The notes under the pieces are model-generated. The model searched no databases. It was not told the DNA's origin and saw only the letters and a program-made list of their open reading frames with translations. A stretch of DNA of 6,174 bases from JBEVMS01 sp040508515 (GTDB lineage: Bacteria; Pseudomonadota; Gammaproteobacteria; Xanthomonadales; Rhodanobacteraceae): positions 1 through 6,174 of the forward strand of contig JBEVMS010000026.1 in assembly GCA_040508515.1 (NCBI GenBank), written 5' to 3'. The position numbers were made by a program, and so were the translations under genes. Below, one piece after another: positions 5,535 through 6,174 of this stretch. Within the stretch, counting starts at the first letter, position 1; every line of letters begins with the position of its first letter.

Positions 5535-5746
5535 AACGGGAACGGGTTCACGGCGCGCCACTCCAAGTGGTAACGACCCAGCGTAGCGCGAACGACTCGC
5601 CAGCGCCTGCCGCCCACCTCGATCACCTCATCGCCTGGGTGCGTCTCGGGCAGGGTGAATCCGCCCGGATGTAGCCAGCTTCCCTCCGTCGTACACGGCG
5701 TTTCCCATTGCTCCCGAAACTCAACGGCAACGACATGGGCGCGCAT
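5531..5746 (-). CDS. Small hypothetical protein coupled to the transporter-acyltransferase gene
   Basis: A 71-residue ORF that I do not recognise. It starts at ATG 5744-5746, and its TGA stop shares bases with the ATG of the downstream transporter-acyltransferase gene (ATGA). This tight overlap, and the lack of a Shine-Dalgarno for the downstream gene, are the main reasons to regard it as real. The protein is soluble-looking, with no signal peptide or membrane helix and no cysteine pair. It has a beta-rich, Trp-rich profile: MRAHVVAVEFREQW, a Gly/Pro middle section (HPGGFTLPETHPGDEV), then alternating strands IEVGGRRWRVVRATLGRYHLEWRAV at 41-65 that suggest a small barrel or SH3-like fold. A TTG start at 5785 would add 13 residues that do not look like part of the domain. 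Only a weak Shine-Dalgarno-like sequence precedes the chosen ATG. Confidence 0.6.
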   Translation of the reverse strand: MRAHVVAVEFREQWETPCTTEGSWLHPGGFTLPETHPGDEVIEVGGRRWRVVRATLGRYHLEWRAVNPFPL

Positions 5747-5811
5747 GTCCGCAGCGCGTGGCGGGACGTGGCGTGACCAAACCAACGCTCGACATCGCTC
5801 TAACGATCGAG

Positions 5812-5817
5812 AGCATA
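5812..5817 (-). promoter_or_regulatory. Possible -10 box before the small ORF
   Basis: On the minus strand TATGCT matches TATAAT at 4 of 6 positions and would start a transcript near 5805, about 58 nt before the small ORF. A bulged stem (5788-5797 with 5804-5811, loop CTCTAA) would lie at the 5' end of that leader. No good -35 is seen at 16-18 nt, so the call is weak. Confidence 0.2.
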
Positions 5818-5848
5818 GTGCGGACTATCCACCCTTCGCGTCATCGAC

Positions 5849-5866
5849 GATGCGGCAAAGCGCATC
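5849..5866 (-). repeat. 6-bp inverted repeat in the purD-small ORF spacer
   Basis: GATGCG (5849-5854) and CGCATC (5861-5866) are perfect complements around a 6-nt loop. It is one of several dyads packed between purD and the small ORF; just beside it CATCGACGATG is also palindromic. It could be part of a structured leader or an operator. Confidence 0.3.
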
Positions 5867-5877
5867 ACAAGTAACGC

Positions 5878-5911
5878 CCAGGCATGATCCGCCTGGACGT
5901 CTTTACGTCCA
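5878..5911 (-). terminator. Two overlapping hairpins downstream of purD
   Basis: Reading on the minus strand from the purD stop, the first stem is TGGACGT with ACGTCCA (5894-5900 / 5905-5911, perfect 7 bp, 4-nt loop), 8 nt after the stop codon. The second is CCAGGC with GCCTGG (5878-5883 / 5891-5896, perfect 6 bp, 7-nt loop). They share 5894-5896, so at full length only one can form at a time. Neither has a T-tract on the minus strand; on the plus strand the first is followed after a few bases by ATTTTA. They are the best terminator candidate for purD, but read-through into the small ORF is possible. Confidence 0.4.
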
Positions 5912-5919
5912 AGACAATT

Positions 5920-6174
5920 TTAGCGACGCAGCGCTCGATGTGCGATGTCACGGCGACAGAAGCCACCCTCGTAACGTACCTGGCCGACTGCTTCGTAGGC
6001 GCGTTGGCGCGCCGCCGCGATATCGCTGCCCAGTGCGCAGACCGTCAGCACGCGCCCACCCGCGCTGACCGTGCGGCCATCGGCATCCAGGCGGGTGCCG
6101 GCCTGGAACACCTTGACGTCGACGGCGAACGGGCCGTCCAGGCCGCTGATCGGATCACCGCTGCGCACCGCGCC
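5920..6174 (-). CDS. purD: Phosphoribosylamine-glycine ligase PurD, 3' part only
   Basis: The last 84 residues of GAR synthetase, open to the right edge on the minus strand. The enzyme joins glycine to 5-phosphoribosylamine with ATP, the second step of de novo purine synthesis, in the cytoplasm. The visible blocks match the C-terminal domain of E. coli PurD: GDPISGLD, VKVFQAGTRLDADG, then the signature GGRVLTVCALG followed by AAARQRAYEA, and FCRRDIAHRAL near the end. The ATP-grasp domain lies outside the window. The TAA stop is at 5920-5922. The gene precedes the small ORF and the transporter-acyltransferase on the same strand, but the 173-nt structured gap argues against a simple operon with them. 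Confidence 0.96.
   Translation of the reverse strand, partial: GAVRSGDPISGLDGPFAVDVKVFQAGTRLDADGRTVSAGGRVLTVCALGSDIAAARQRAYEAVGQVRYEGGFCRRDIAHRALRR

Noticed and set aside
5535..5561. GTG start extending the transporter-acyltransferase by nine residues
   Set aside because: It overlaps the small ORF further and breaks the neat ATGA junction; MSQFSLLGRRRF is a normal start for this kind of protein.
5747..5785. TTG start extending the small ORF by 13 residues
   Set aside because: A rarer start codon, and the added residues (Arg/Pro-rich) do not continue the strand-rich pattern.
1..6174. CRISPR array, insertion sequence, tRNA/rRNA or prophage remnant
   Set aside because: No regularly spaced repeats, transposase-like frame with terminal repeats, cloverleaf-like sequence or phage gene was seen on either strand.

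Overview
The window (about 63% GC by eye, dense and short-spaced) looks like core chromosome of a gammaproteobacterium. I favour the Xanthomonadales/Lysobacterales, from protein similarity and from a gene order I associate with that group. This is a judgement from memory of families, not a database result. No mobile element, CRISPR array, tRNA or rRNA was seen.

Left part, plus strand: the 3' end of rppH (RNA 5'-pyrophosphohydrolase) is followed by bfd (bacterioferritin-associated ferredoxin) and bfr (haem bacterioferritin), then erpA (A-type Fe-S carrier), nudC (NAD(H) diphosphatase / RNA deNADding enzyme) and an ampE-family membrane protein. Bfr stores iron, Bfd passes electrons to Bfr to release it, and ErpA delivers Fe-S clusters, so the centre of this run is an iron storage, mobilisation and use module. 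A Fur-box-like sequence overlaps the -35 of a candidate bfd promoter. A 15-bp stem-loop separates bfd from bfr, and an 8-bp dyad precedes erpA. erpA and nudC are only 9 nt apart and probably co-transcribed. The ampE homologue has its own Shine-Dalgarno and a TACAAT -10 box.

Right part, minus strand: the 3' end of purD (GAR synthetase) enters from the right edge. A 173-nt intergenic stretch rich in dyads follows it. Next come an unrecognised 71-aa ORF and a 624-aa MFS/LplT-like transporter fused to a PlsC-type acyltransferase domain; the last two overlap by ATGA and are probably translationally coupled. This array converges with ampE across a 165-nt non-coding gap that holds several hairpins but no canonical T-tract terminator.

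Most of the window is ordinary housekeeping sequence. The parts most worth a second look are the control region of bfd/bfr, the uncharacterised small ORF coupled to the lysophospholipid transporter-acyltransferase fusion, and the structured purD-to-small-ORF spacer.
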